The notes beneath the pieces are model-generated. The model saw only the letters and a list, made by a program, of their open reading frames with translations. It was not told where the DNA came from and made no database searches. A program made the position numbers and the translations under genes. A stretch of 52,156 nucleotides of DNA from Gaiellasilicea sp038324115 (GTDB lineage Bacteria; Actinomycetota; Thermoleophilia; Gaiellales; Gaiellaceae): assembly GCA_038324115.1 (NCBI GenBank), contig JBBQHQ010000004.1, positions 1 through 52,156 of the forward strand, read 5' to 3'. This document shows positions 25,369-34,371 of the stretch, piece after piece (position 1 is the first letter of the stretch; each line of letters begins with the position of its first letter).

Positions 25369-26345
25369 GCGAGCTCGCCCTCGCCAGCTTCGCCGCGGCG
25401 ACCGAGTCCCACCTCGTGGCCGAGCCGCGGAGCGCACGGTTCGCTCGCTTCAAGGCGTCGTTCGATGCGGCTGCGGAGCTGGAGCGCCTGCGGTCACTCG
25501 GGCTGCGGTTCGTGGGGCGGAGCGAACGGGGCTTCCCGCCGCTCCTGGGCGCGATCCACGACCCGCCGCCGGGGCTCTTCCTCCGCGGTGCGGGGAGCCC
25601 TGAGCTGCTCTCCCGTCCCGCCGTGGCGATCGTCGGCGCACGTGCCTGCTCACCGTACGGGCGCCAGGTCGCGAGGAGGCTCGGCAGAGAGCTTGCCGGG
25701 GCCGGGCTCGTGGTCGTCAGCGGCCTCGCCCGGGGTGTCGACGGCGAGGCGCACCGCGGAGCTCTGGAAGCGGGCGGGACGACGGTCGCCGTCCTCGGGT
25801 GCGGGATCGACCGCGACTATCCCGCGGCACATCGCCCGCTGGCCGCCGAGGTCGCCGCGTCGGGCCTGATCGTCTCGGAATACGCCCCAGGGATCGAGCC
25901 GGCCCCGTGGCGCTTTCCGGCGCGAAACCGGATCGTCGCGGGCCTCTGCCCAGCGACCGTCGTCGTCGAGGCGCGCGAGCGGAGCGGGGCGCTGATCACC
26001 ACGGACCTGGCGCTCGAGGAAGGGCGCGAGGTTTTCGCGGTCCCGGGCGAGATCACGTCGGCGCTCTCGGCCGGGTCGAACGCGCTCCTGCGGCTCGGCG
26101 CGACGCCGTGCACGGGCGCGGCGGACGTGCTCGAAGCGTTCGGCCTCGAGCCGGCCGGGTCGGGATCGATTGAGGTGGGCGAGACCGCCGCGCGCGTGCT
26201 CGAGCGGGTCCGCGAGGCCGCGACGAGCGCGGACGAGCTGGTGCGCGCCACGGGGCTCGGTGCGGGCGAGGTGGCGGCGGCGCTGACCGAGCTCGAGCTC
26301 GCCGGCGCGGTCGTGATCGAGGAAGGGGTGGTGCGAGCGGGCTAG
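25365..26345 (+). CDS. dprA: DNA processing protein DprA (Smf)
   Basis: A 326-residue DprA, which binds incoming single-stranded DNA and loads RecA. The Rossmann-like core has AIVGARACSPYG, VSGLARGVDGEAHRGAL, GCGIDRDYP and FPARNRIVAGL; a C-terminal winged helix (about 265-326) completes it. The GTG start is inside the yifB stop (GTGA). A yifB-dprA pair is a common competence-linked arrangement; uptake-pilus genes are not in the window. Confidence 0.95.
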   Translation: MSELALASFAAATESHLVAEPRSARFARFKASFDAAAELERLRSLGLRFVGRSERGFPPLLGAIHDPPPGLFLRGAGSPELLSRPAVAIVGARACSPYGRQVARRLGRELAGAGLVVVSGLARGVDGEAHRGALEAGGTTVAVLGCGIDRDYPAAHRPLAAEVAASGLIVSEYAPGIEPAPWRFPARNRIVAGLCPATVVVEARERSGALITTDLALEEGREVFAVPGEITSALSAGSNALLRLGATPCTGAADVLEAFGLEPAGSGSIEVGETAARVLERVREAATSADELVRATGLGAGEVAAALTELELAGAVVIEEGVVRAG

Positions 26346-26355
26346 CATCGCCCAC

Positions 26356-27477
26356 ATGACCGGCCCCTACTGGCTCGAGGAGGCGGTTCCGCCGCGCGCA
26401 CGGGCGCGCCTGACCGGCCCGGCCGAAATCGAGATCGTCGGTGGCGGCGTCACGGGACTCTCGTGCGCGCTGTCGCTCGCCCGAGCTGGGGTGCGGGTGC
26501 GGCTGCACGAGGCCCGTGAGCTCGCGAGCGGCGCGAGCGGCAGGAACGGCGGCTTCGCCCTCCGGGGCGGCTCGATGGCCTATCACGAGGCGATCGAGCT
26601 GATCGGCCGCGCCCGGGCTCAGGAGCTCTGGGCGCTGACCGAGCGCGGCCTCGACCGGCTGGAGACGCTCGCCGGCGACGCCTTCCGACGCACCGGCAGC
26701 CTGCGGGTCGCGGCCGACGCCGCCGAGCTCGTGGAGGTCGAGCGGGAGCTCGAGGAGCTGGAGCGGGACGGGTTCGCAGTCGAGCGCCTGCCGACCCTGC
26801 CGGCGCAGCTGGGTGGCTTCGCCGGCGCCTTCCGGCATGTGCCCGACGGGGCGCTGCAGCCCGCGCGTTGGGTGCGGCGGCTCGCGGTGGCCGCAGCCGA
26901 GGGCGGGGCGGAGCTCGTGGAGCACTCCCGCGTGGCAGCGCTCGACGAGTTGGAGGCGCCGGTCGTCGTCGTCGCCACCGACGGCTACACCCGAGGGCTC
27001 GTGCCCGAGCTGGACGCCGTCGTGGGGCCTGTCCGTAACCAGGTCGTCGTCACCGAGCCGCTCGGCGAACTGCTCTATCCGTGTCCCCACTATGCGCGGC
27101 ACGGCTTCGATTACTGGCAGCAGCTTCCCGACCGCCGGCTCGTGGTCGGTGGGCGGCGCGATGCCGACCCGGAGGCGGAGCTGACCGCGGACGAGTCGCT
27201 CACGCCCGCGATCCAGGAGAGCCTGACGGGTCTCGTGGCCCAGCTCGTGGGCTCCGTGCCGGCGCTGACGCACCGGTGGGCGGGCATCTTCGGGTCGAGC
27301 CCCGACGGCTTCCCGCTCGCGGGCGCCCTCCCGGGGCGGGACGGCGTCTGGGTCGCGGCAGGCTACGCCGGGCACGGCAACGTCCTCGGCCTCGTTTGCG
27401 GCGACCTCGTTGCCCAGGCGATCCTGGGCGAAGCGCCCACCGCACTGGCGCTCTTCGATCCGGCTCGCTGCCTTTAG
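26356..27477 (+). CDS. FAD-dependent oxidoreductase, DAO family
   Basis: A 373-residue flavoprotein of the D-amino-acid/glycine oxidase family. The dinucleotide-binding motif VGGGVTGLSCALSLARAGV lies near residues 30-48, with the family-typical ASGASGRNGGF and a C-terminal AAGYAGHGNVLG motif. Such enzymes oxidise amines or amino acids, feeding electrons to FAD. The substrate is not deducible. It ends convergently with, and overlaps by four bases, an ornithine-cyclodeaminase-family gene, another amino acid enzyme. Confidence 0.85.
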   Translation: MTGPYWLEEAVPPRARARLTGPAEIEIVGGGVTGLSCALSLARAGVRVRLHEARELASGASGRNGGFALRGGSMAYHEAIELIGRARAQELWALTERGLDRLETLAGDAFRRTGSLRVAADAAELVEVERELEELERDGFAVERLPTLPAQLGGFAGAFRHVPDGALQPARWVRRLAVAAAEGGAELVEHSRVAALDELEAPVVVVATDGYTRGLVPELDAVVGPVRNQVVVTEPLGELLYPCPHYARHGFDYWQQLPDRRLVVGGRRDADPEAELTADESLTPAIQESLTGLVAQLVGSVPALTHRWAGIFGSSPDGFPLAGALPGRDGVWVAAGYAGHGNVLGLVCGDLVAQAILGEAPTALALFDPARCL

Positions 27478-28406
27478 AGGTCGAGGCGCACGAGCTCGAG
27501 CTCGTGCGCCCGGGCGACGGCGGCGATCGCGATCGCGAGATCCTGGATCGCGAGGCCCGTCGAGTCGAAGATCGTGATCTCCTCCGGGCCGCTCCGGCCC
27601 GCGGACGTCCCCGCGACCACGTCGCCGAGCATCGTCACGTCCTCCCGCCCGATCGCGCCGGCGTTGACCGCGGCCGCGAGCTCGCCGCCGTGGCTTGCCT
27701 GCTCCCAGTCGTCGCAGAAGATCCGTGTCCGTGCGATCTCGGACACGGCGATCTCCGCCTTGCCAGGGCCGTCCGCGCCCATCAGGCTGACGTGCTGGCC
27801 CGGCCGGAGCGATCCCGCCGGCAGGAGTACCTCTCTCCCGGGCGTGACGGTGACCAGAAGGTCTGCTGCAAGTGCCTCCTCCCGGGTCGCCACCCGGCCG
27901 CCTGTCTCGTGGGCGACCCCGGCGGCGCGCCCGTCGTCGAGATCCCAGACGAGTGGTGCCCTGCCGAGCGCCGCGAACGTCCGGGCCGCGGCCGCGCCGT
28001 TGACGCCGGCGCCGACCACCGCGGCGGTCTCGGCGTCGGGCCGGCCGAGCGCGTCCGCCGCGATTACCGCAGCGGCGCCGGTCCGGAGCGCCGTGACCGC
28101 ACCGGCGTCGAACAGGGCCTCGACGACTCCCGTGTCTGCGTTCGAGAGGACGACGAGGCCGCTGACGGTGGGGAGGCCTTGGGCGGGGTTGCCCGGAAAG
28201 GAGGTGACCCACTTGAGCAGCGCGTGTCCGCCCCCGAGCGCCGGCATGGCGCGGAAGTCGCCGGCGGGGTAGTTCGTGACGTAGAGCTTCGGCTGCATCG
28301 CCCACTCGCCGCGCGCATAGGCCACGAACGCCTCGCGGACGGCGTCGTAGGCCGCCTTGGGCGACACGGCCGCAAGCACGTCGCGCGCGCTGAAGAACGG
28401 GACCAC
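27474..28406 (-). CDS. Ornithine cyclodeaminase/mu-crystallin family protein
   Basis: A 310-residue protein with the ornithine cyclodeaminase fold: a substrate domain (PKLYVTNYPAGDFRAMPAL, LKWVTSFPGNP) and an NAD(P)-binding domain (VVGAGVNGAAAARTFAALG). Members include ornithine cyclodeaminase, alanine dehydrogenase and ketimine reductases, which the sequence does not separate. The GTG at 28406 gives a typical N-terminus (VVPFFSARDV); a further upstream start would add a basic, unlike extension. Its 3' end overlaps the FAD oxidoreductase, so each gene's 3' end is antisense to the other. Confidence 0.82.
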   Translation of the reverse strand: MVPFFSARDVLAAVSPKAAYDAVREAFVAYARGEWAMQPKLYVTNYPAGDFRAMPALGGGHALLKWVTSFPGNPAQGLPTVSGLVVLSNADTGVVEALFDAGAVTALRTGAAAVIAADALGRPDAETAAVVGAGVNGAAAARTFAALGRAPLVWDLDDGRAAGVAHETGGRVATREEALAADLLVTVTPGREVLLPAGSLRPGQHVSLMGADGPGKAEIAVSEIARTRIFCDDWEQASHGGELAAAVNAGAIGREDVTMLGDVVAGTSAGRSGPEEITIFDSTGLAIQDLAIAIAAVARAHELELVRLDL

Positions 28407-28476
28407 GGCCGAAGCGTAGTCACACAATTGGCGCGAACCCGTCACTCCCTCGTACGCTCGCCGAGGCAATGCTCTT

Positions 28477-28503
28477 CCCCACCCATTTGGGCGAGGGGTG
28501 GGG
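28477..28503 (-). terminator. Hairpin downstream of pntB
   Basis: CCCCACCC (28477-28484) and GGGTGGGG (28496-28503) form an 8-bp stem with an 11-base loop, extendable by weaker pairs, 27 bases past the pntB stop in the direction of transcription. There is no U-tract. It could end the pnt transcript or be one copy of a dispersed GC-rich repeat. Confidence 0.4.
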
Positions 28504-28529
28504 GGAGGGAGCGCCTCGCAGCGCCCCGG

Positions 28530-29924
28530 CTAGAGCGCCTTGACTGCTGCGGTGAGCGCGACGACCGAGGCTTTCGCGTCGCCGAACAGCATCTGCGTCT
28601 TCGGGTCGAGATAGAGCTCGTTGTCGATGCCCGCGAAGCCGGGGCTCATCCCGCGCTTGAGCACGATCACGGCGGCGGCTTTGTCGACGTCGAGGATCGG
28701 CATCCCGTAGATCGGGCTGCCCGGAGAGTCGCGCGCGGCGGGATTCGTGACGTCGTTGGCGCCGATCACGAGCGCGACGTCGGTGCGGGAAAACTCCGGG
28801 TTGATCTCCTCCATCTCCTGCAGCTGCTCGTAGGGGACGTTCGCCTCCGCGAGCAGGACGTTCATGTGGCCGGGCATCCGGCCGGCGACGGGATGGATCG
28901 CGTAGCGGACGTCGACGCCGCGCTCCTCCAGCTGCTCGGCAAGCTGGCGGACGTCGTGCTGCGCCTGGGCAACCGCGAGCCCGTACCCGGGGACGATCAC
29001 GACCCGCTGCGCGTAGGCGAGCATGATCGCGACGTCGTCCGAGGTCGTCGAGCGCACCGTCCGCCCGTCGTCCCGGGCCTCGGCGGCGGGGCCTGCCGCA
29101 GCGACCTTCCCGAAGGCGCCGAAGAGGACGTTGCCGATCGTCCGGTTCATAGCCCGGCCCATCAGCATCGTCAGCAGGGTGCCGGAGGCGCCGACGAGCG
29201 CGCCGCTGACGATCAGGACGTTGTTCTGCAGCTCGAAGCCGGTCGCGGCCGCCGCGAGCCCGGTGAAGGCGTTGAGGAGCGAGATCACGACGGGCATATC
29301 GGCGCCGCCGATCGGGAGCACGAACAGCACCCCGAAGATCGTCGCGCCGGCGATCAGCGCGACGAGGATCCACTGCGTCTCCACCCCGGCGACGAGTGCC
29401 ACGCCCAGCCCGGCCGTCCCAGCGAGGATCAGCGCGTTCACGAACTGCTGGCCGGGATACGTGATCGGGCGCCCGCCGATCAGCTCCTGGAGCTTCGCGA
29501 ACGCGATCAGCGAGCCTGCGAAGGAGACGCTTCCGATCAGGGCAGAGAGGACGATCGCGATCGCGACGTCTACGTGCAGGCTCCCGCTCTCGGGAGCGCG
29601 GTTGTGGAACTCCGCGAGCGAGACGAGCGCCGCTGCGCCGCCGCCGACGCCGTTGAAGAGCGCCACCATCTGCGGCATCGCGGTCATCTTCACGCGCCGG
29701 GCGCCGACGGCCCCGAGAAGCCCGCCGAGCACCATCCCGACCGCGATCAGCCAGTACTCGACGACCTCGTGCTGCGCGAACGTGACGACGATCGCGAGCA
29801 GCATCCCGGCCGCGCCGATCTGGTTCCCGAGGCGCGCCCGGGTAGGCGAGGAGAGGAACCGTAGCGCCAGCACGAAGCTGACCATCGAGACGAGGTAGAG
29901 CAGGTTAGTCAGGCTTGCGTTCAC
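28530..29924 (-). CDS. pntB: NAD(P) transhydrogenase subunit beta
   Basis: A 464-residue PntB. Eight or nine membrane helices (about 1-260) form part of the proton channel, followed by the NADP(H)-binding domain III (VVIVPGYGLAVAQAQH, HPVAGRMPGHMNVLLAEA, GANDVTNPAAR). The complex uses the proton gradient to make NADPH from NADH. The GTG at 29924 gives the typical start; it overlaps the 3' end of pntAb by 20 bases, implying translational coupling. Confidence 0.96.
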   Translation of the reverse strand: MNASLTNLLYLVSMVSFVLALRFLSSPTRARLGNQIGAAGMLLAIVVTFAQHEVVEYWLIAVGMVLGGLLGAVGARRVKMTAMPQMVALFNGVGGGAAALVSLAEFHNRAPESGSLHVDVAIAIVLSALIGSVSFAGSLIAFAKLQELIGGRPITYPGQQFVNALILAGTAGLGVALVAGVETQWILVALIAGATIFGVLFVLPIGGADMPVVISLLNAFTGLAAAATGFELQNNVLIVSGALVGASGTLLTMLMGRAMNRTIGNVLFGAFGKVAAAGPAAEARDDGRTVRSTTSDDVAIMLAYAQRVVIVPGYGLAVAQAQHDVRQLAEQLEERGVDVRYAIHPVAGRMPGHMNVLLAEANVPYEQLQEMEEINPEFSRTDVALVIGANDVTNPAARDSPGSPIYGMPILDVDKAAAVIVLKRGMSPGFAGIDNELYLDPKTQMLFGDAKASVVALTAAVKAL

Positions 29925-30219
29925 GCGGCTCCCGCTTCTTGAACATCTCGAGCATCCGGTCCGTGACGACGAAGCCGCCGACCACATTGGCGGAGGCGAG
30001 GACGACCGCGACGAAGCCGACCACCTTCGTCAGCGTGTCGGCGTCGCCCATACCGGCGACCAGCATCGCGCCCACGATCACGATCCCGTGGATCGCATTT
30101 GTGCCCGACATCAGGGGCGTGTGCAGCAGCGGCGGCACCTTCGAGATCACCTCGACGCCGAGGAAGATCGCGAGCACGAGGATGGTCAGCTCGACGATCA
30201 GCTGCGCGTTGTGGCTCAT
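29905..30219 (-). CDS. pntAb: NAD(P) transhydrogenase subunit alpha, membrane part
   Basis: A 104-residue protein with three hydrophobic helices (about 6-24, 42-58, 66-88), equal to the C-terminal membrane portion of E. coli PntA. Split alpha subunits (PntAa + PntAb) occur in many bacteria. MSGTNAIHGIVIVGAM is a conserved segment of this domain. Its ATG overlaps the pntAa stop (ATGA), and its 3' end overlaps pntB. Confidence 0.95.
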   Translation of the reverse strand: MSHNAQLIVELTILVLAIFLGVEVISKVPPLLHTPLMSGTNAIHGIVIVGAMLVAGMGDADTLTKVVGFVAVVLASANVVGGFVVTDRMLEMFKKREPRERKPD

Positions 30220-31313
30220 GCGGGCACCTCCTGCTTCCCGGCGACGCAGGCGCCGGCCGTGATCTCGTCGGAGAAGTCGAGCGCGAGCTCGCCACCGGGC
30301 GCCAGGTGGAGCAGGAGGGCCTGCAGGTTGCGGGCGTAGAGCTGGCTCGCGTGGTACGGCATCGTCGACGGCAAGTTCGTCAGCCCGACGATCGTGACGC
30401 CCTCGCGGACGACCTCGGTGCCGGGCTCGGTCAGTTCACAATTGCCGCCCGTCTCGGCGGCGAGGTCGACGATCACGGAGCCGAGGCGCATCCGGGCGAC
30501 CGCAGAGGCCGGAATCAGACGCGGCGCGGGACGGCCGGGGACGAGGGCCGTCGTCACGACCACGTCCATGTCGGCGATCCGCTCCTCCAGCGCTGCCTGC
30601 TGTTGGGCCTGCTGCTCCGGCGTCAGTTCGACCGCGTAGCCCCCCTGCGTCTCCTCGCCCCGGATCCCGAGGTCGAGGAAGGTGGCGCCGAGGCTCTCGA
30701 CCTGCTCCTGCACGACCGGACGGGTGTCGAAGGCGGAGACGACGGCGCCGAGGCGGCGCGCAGTCGCGATCGCCTGGAGGCCCGCTACCCCCGCGCCGAG
30801 GACGAGTACCTTGGCCGGCGCGACGGTGCCCGCCGCCGTCATCAGCAGCGGAAAGAGCCGGGGCAGCCGGTCGGCGGCATGGACGACAGCCTTGTAGCCG
30901 GCGACCGTGCTCTGCGAGGAGAGCGCGTCCATCGACTGGGCGCGCGAGATCCGGGGGATTGCCTCCATCGCGAACGCGGTCAGGCCGCGCGCCGCGAGGC
31001 GCTCGAGCCCAGCCGGGTCGCCGAGCGGGTTGAGGAAGCCGATCAGGATCGTGCCGGCGGGCAGTTCCGCGACCTCCGCCTCGCTCGGCGGGGCGACGCG
31101 GACGACCGCGGCGGCGCCGGAGAAGAGCGTGCCGCGCTCCGCGAGCTCGGCGCCCGCATCGGCGTACGCCTCGTCCGCGAAGCCAGCCTCGAGGCCCGCG
31201 CCGCGCTCGACTGCGATCTCGAACCCCGCCGCCGACAGCCGCTTGACGGCGTCGGGAACGAGGGCGACGCGCCGCTCACCGGCGGCAGACTCCTTCGGGA
31301 CGGCGATGCGCAC
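30216..31313 (-). CDS. pntAa: NAD(P) transhydrogenase subunit alpha, NAD-binding part
   Basis: A 365-residue soluble domain I with NAD-binding. Landmarks are RIAVPKESAAGERRVAL at the N-terminus, VLVLGAGVAGLQAIATARRLGA, FDTRPVVQEQVESLGA and the C-terminal ALDFSDEITAGACV. It resembles alanine dehydrogenase in fold, but the arrangement with pntAb and pntB identifies it. It heads the minus-strand operon pntAa-pntAb-pntB; the divergent HD-GYP gene lies 70 bases away. Confidence 0.96.
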   Translation of the reverse strand: MRIAVPKESAAGERRVALVPDAVKRLSAAGFEIAVERGAGLEAGFADEAYADAGAELAERGTLFSGAAAVVRVAPPSEAEVAELPAGTILIGFLNPLGDPAGLERLAARGLTAFAMEAIPRISRAQSMDALSSQSTVAGYKAVVHAADRLPRLFPLLMTAAGTVAPAKVLVLGAGVAGLQAIATARRLGAVVSAFDTRPVVQEQVESLGATFLDLGIRGEETQGGYAVELTPEQQAQQQAALEERIADMDVVVTTALVPGRPAPRLIPASAVARMRLGSVIVDLAAETGGNCELTEPGTEVVREGVTIVGLTNLPSTMPYHASQLYARNLQALLLHLAPGGELALDFSDEITAGACVAGKQEVPA

Positions 31314-31383
31314 CGGCGCACTTTACGGACTGAAGCGAAAACCGCGGCAGGGAACCGTCCTTCGCCAGTGAATTGTCCGATCT

Positions 31384-31968
31384 GTGTCCTTGCTTGCCGC
31401 CTTCTCGTCCGCGCTCGAGGCGAGAGACCCGTATCTCAAGGGGCATTCGGCTCGGGTGACCTCGTTCGCCGAGGGCCTGGCGCGCCTCGTCGGCTGGGGC
31501 GGCGAGCAGCTCGACGCCCTCCGGCTCGGCGGCTCGCTCCACGATGTCGGCAAGATCGCGGTCAAGGCGAGCGTGCTCCAGAAGCTCGAGCCGCTGACCG
31601 CCGAGGAGCTCCAGCACATCCGAACCCATCCCGTGGCCGGCGCCCGCCTGATCGACGGTGTCGCCGACTTCCGCCCCGCGCTCCCCTACGTGCTCTACCA
31701 CCACGAGCGTTGGGATGGCACCGGCTACCCCGAGGGTCGCATCGGCGCCGCGATCCCGGTCGAGGCCCGGCTGCTCGGCGTCGCGGACGCGTTCGACGCG
31801 ATGATCTCGGCGCGCGCCTACCGACCGGCGCTGACCGTCGAGCATGCGCTCACCGAGCTGGAGCGGGGAGCGGGCACACAGTTCGACCCGGACCTCGCAC
31901 GGACGTTCGTGGCCGGCTGGCAGGGCGGGGCGATCGGCTCCGCGCAGCCGCTCGCAGCAGCCGGCTAG
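31384..31968 (+). CDS. HD-GYP domain phosphohydrolase
   Basis: A 194-residue protein that is essentially one HD-GYP domain, the c-di-GMP phosphodiesterase fold. The HD pair is H53/D54 (LHDVGK); the GYP motif HHERWDGTGYPEG is at 106-118; DAFDAM follows. There is no receiver, PAS or membrane segment. Metal-binding His residues are kept (H80s, H106/H107), so activity is plausible. It could degrade c-di-GMP or another cyclic nucleotide; no cyclase is near. The start is GTG, divergent from pntAa. Confidence 0.88.
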   Translation: MSLLAAFSSALEARDPYLKGHSARVTSFAEGLARLVGWGGEQLDALRLGGSLHDVGKIAVKASVLQKLEPLTAEELQHIRTHPVAGARLIDGVADFRPALPYVLYHHERWDGTGYPEGRIGAAIPVEARLLGVADAFDAMISARAYRPALTVEHALTELERGAGTQFDPDLARTFVAGWQGGAIGSAQPLAAAG

Positions 31969-33035
31969 AGCGCGGCCCAGGCCTCGAGCTTCGACCGCGT
32001 CCGGCGGATCACCTCGTCGGTGAACACGCTCGAGCCCGCGTGGCCGCCGAGGTCGGCAGTCCGGATCCCCTCGCCGACCGCCTCGAGGCACGCCTCGCGG
32101 ACCGCCCGGCCCGCTTGCTGGCCCGCGTCGTCGGTGTGGGAGAGGAGCGCGGCACCGGCGAGGACCATCGCCATCGGGTTCGCCACGTCCTTGCCGAAGA
32201 GCGCGGGCGCCGTCCCGTGCGCCGCCTCCGCCATCAGGGCTCGCGGCACGTAGTCGTCGTCGAAGGCGACGAGGAGCGACTCGGAGCCGGCGATCGAGCC
32301 GAAGAGGGGCAGGACGAGATCGGAGAGGATGTCCCCGTCGCGGTTCAGCGCCGGGATCACCAGGGGCGCCCCCACCTGGGCGAGCAGCAGCGCAAAGGTC
32401 GCGTCGATCAGCTGCGGCTCGTAGACCACGTCGGGATGCCGGGCCGCGGCCGCGTCCATCTCCTCCTTCAGCATCCCCTCGTAGGTGGGGCTGACCGTGA
32501 ACTTGGGGCCGCCGAAGACCTTGGCGCCCATTCGCTCGGCCTGACGGAACGCGTACTCGGCGACCGCCCGGCAGATTCGCCGCTCGATCCGCTCCGTCCG
32601 GAACGCGACCTCGTCGTCGCCCTCGCCCTCGCGCCATTCCTCGGCGCCGTAGGCGTCCCCGACCGCCATTCGCACCACCGAGATCGGTGCATGGACGCCG
32701 CCGAGCGGGACGACCCCGGGGATCCGGCGGCCGGTCCGCACGATCACCTGGCCGCCGATCTCCTCGCGGAGGATCCGGTTCGGAGAACCGACGTCGCCGC
32801 GCGTCTCCGGCGTCACCGTGGCCGCCTTCAGGCCGAGGCCGCTCTCGCGGATCGCCCGGGCGGCCTCGTGCACGACCTCGTTCCCAGTCGCGCGGCGGCT
32901 CGCGAGCGAGAGGTCGAAGCGCGGGAACGCGAGCTCGAGCCCGAGCACGTCCGGTGCGAGCACCCGCAAGGCCTGCTCGAGCAGCTCCTGGCCGGTCTCG
33001 TCGCCCTCCAGCACCACGATCGTCCGTACGTCCAC
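31965..33035 (-). CDS. Isocitrate/isopropylmalate dehydrogenase family protein
   Basis: A 356-residue metal-dependent decarboxylating dehydrogenase. It starts VDVRTIVVLEGDETGQELLEQAL and has SPNRILRE, the catalytic block LNRDGDILSDLVLPLFGSIAGSES and HGTAPALFGKDVANPMAM. The substrate (isocitrate, 3-isopropylmalate, tartrate or malate) is not clear, and the NRDGDILSDL block deviates from the usual N-x-YGDILSD form. The GTG at 33035 fits the conserved N-terminus. An ATG at 33080 would add 15 residues and overlap the divergent topoisomerase start. The 3' end overlaps the HD-GYP gene by four bases. Confidence 0.8.
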   Translation of the reverse strand: MDVRTIVVLEGDETGQELLEQALRVLAPDVLGLELAFPRFDLSLASRRATGNEVVHEAARAIRESGLGLKAATVTPETRGDVGSPNRILREEIGGQVIVRTGRRIPGVVPLGGVHAPISVVRMAVGDAYGAEEWREGEGDDEVAFRTERIERRICRAVAEYAFRQAERMGAKVFGGPKFTVSPTYEGMLKEEMDAAAARHPDVVYEPQLIDATFALLLAQVGAPLVIPALNRDGDILSDLVLPLFGSIAGSESLLVAFDDDYVPRALMAEAAHGTAPALFGKDVANPMAMVLAGAALLSHTDDAGQQAGRAVREACLEAVGEGIRTADLGGHAGSSVFTDEVIRRTRSKLEAWAAL

Positions 33036-33078
33036 GGGGGTGGATTCTAGTTGCGGCTCGACGGGAACACCCGCAGCC

Positions 33079-34095
33079 ATGGCGCGCAAGGGAGGATGGC
33101 GCCGCGCGGGTGGTCGCAGGCACTTTCGCTACCTCGACGTGCGGGGGAACCGGATCACGGATCCAGGGAAGCTCGAGCGGATCGAGCAGCTCGTGATCCC
33201 CCCTGCCTGGAAGGACGTCTGGATCTCGCCCCGCCCGAACGCGAAGCTCCAGGCGACAGGAGTCGACGCGGCGGGTCGCCGCCAGTACCTCTACCACCCC
33301 GACTATCGCGCCCAGCAGGAGCAAGCGAAGTACGACAAGCTGACGCTGTTCGCGGAGCGGCTCCCCGATCTTCGCCTGGCGATGGGCGAGCACATGATGC
33401 TCGATCCCTACGACCGGGAGCGCGTCTGCGCGGTCGCGATCCGCCTGATCAATCTCGGCTGGTTCCGGGTCGGCTCCGACCGCTACGCGAAGACGTCGCG
33501 CACCTACGGGGTCACAACGCTGACGAAGCGCCATGTCTCCGTCCGAGGCACCAAAGTCTCGCTGCACTTCCGAGGCAAGCACAAGGTCAAGATCCGGACG
33601 ACGCTCGTGGACACCGAGCTCGCGACCGCGATCAAGGATCTGATCGCGCAGCCCGGCGGCTCGCGGCTCTTCCGGTATGAGGCCGGCGACGGCGAGCGGT
33701 ATTCGTTGAGCGGGCCCGTGTTGAACGACTACATCCGCACCTACCTGGGCGACGAGTTCACGGCCAAGGACTTCCGGACCTGGGGCGGCACGCTGACCGC
33801 CGCGATCGCGCTCGCCGAGCACGGCCCCGAGGAGACCTTGACGGGGCAGAAACGCGCGCTCGCGAACGTGATGCGCACCGTCGGCGAGCGGCTCGGAAAT
33901 ACGCCGGCTGTGGCACGTGCCTCATACGTCAGCCCGGCGGTTGTCGAGCAGTATCTCGACGGCCGAACGATCGCTGACTTTCGTCCGCGCCATTTGCGTG
34001 TCGTGCGAGCACGGGATGTCGGTCTCGACCCAGAAGAGCAGGCGCTCGTCAGCCTGTTACGCTCATGGCGAATCCGCCGCTCGCTCGCCGCCTGA
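33079..34095 (+). CDS. DNA topoisomerase IB
   Basis: A 338-residue eukaryote/poxvirus-like type IB topoisomerase, which relaxes supercoils via a 3'-phosphotyrosine. The N-terminal domain includes IPPAWKDVWISPRPNAKLQATG. Catalytic residues are R130 (GWFRVGSDRYA), K150 (TLTKRHV), R233 (KDFRTWGGT) and nucleophile Y283 (ASYVSP). The ATG overlaps the upstream divergent start region. Bacterial copies are accessory to topoisomerase I and often lie near DNA-repair genes, as here. Confidence 0.94.
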   Translation: MARKGGWRRAGGRRHFRYLDVRGNRITDPGKLERIEQLVIPPAWKDVWISPRPNAKLQATGVDAAGRRQYLYHPDYRAQQEQAKYDKLTLFAERLPDLRLAMGEHMMLDPYDRERVCAVAIRLINLGWFRVGSDRYAKTSRTYGVTTLTKRHVSVRGTKVSLHFRGKHKVKIRTTLVDTELATAIKDLIAQPGGSRLFRYEAGDGERYSLSGPVLNDYIRTYLGDEFTAKDFRTWGGTLTAAIALAEHGPEETLTGQKRALANVMRTVGERLGNTPAVARASYVSPAVVEQYLDGRTIADFRPRHLRVVRARDVGLDPEEQALVSLLRSWRIRRSLAA

Positions 34096-34158
34096 TTGCG
34101 CCGCGGATTGCCTATATCGTTCCAGGTTCCTTTACCGGACTCCAAGGAGGCAACAACT

Positions 34159-34356
34159 GTGGCTCGCAAAACCGTACTCGTGTCGGATATCTCCGGCACC
34201 GAGATCGTCGAAGGCCGGGGCGCAACGATCCGGATCACGTTCCACGATGCGCGCAAGGGCGTACGCGAGCTCGATGTCACCGACGCGGAGGCCGAGAACC
34301 TCGGCGGGCGCCAGGTCGCGCGGCGCGGCCGCCGGCCGAAGAGCGCCACGGCCTAG
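34159..34356 (+). CDS. Small basic protein, weakly Lsr2-like
   Basis: A 65-residue protein: a predicted beta-rich N-terminal two-thirds (RKTVLVSDISG, ATIRITFHDARKG, ELDVTDAEAE) and a basic tail (RQVARRGRRPK). The strand pattern recalls the N-terminal dimerisation domain of the nucleoid protein Lsr2, but the AT-hook domain is missing, so I make no firm function call. The start GTG has a perfect ribosome-binding site (AAGGAGG, 34144-34150) eight bases upstream, the best in the window, and a strong hairpin follows. It looks like a highly expressed single-gene unit. Confidence 0.75.
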   Translation: MARKTVLVSDISGTEIVEGRGATIRITFHDARKGVRELDVTDAEAENLGGRQVARRGRRPKSATA

Positions 34357-34371
34357 GGGCCGGCCGGGCCA

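Noticed and set aside
27081..33050. Long plus-strand frames across the minus-strand pnt, cyclodeaminase and dehydrogenase genes
   Set aside because: Low-complexity Arg/Asp/Gly-rich sequences opposite well-recognised genes; shadows of the true coding strand.
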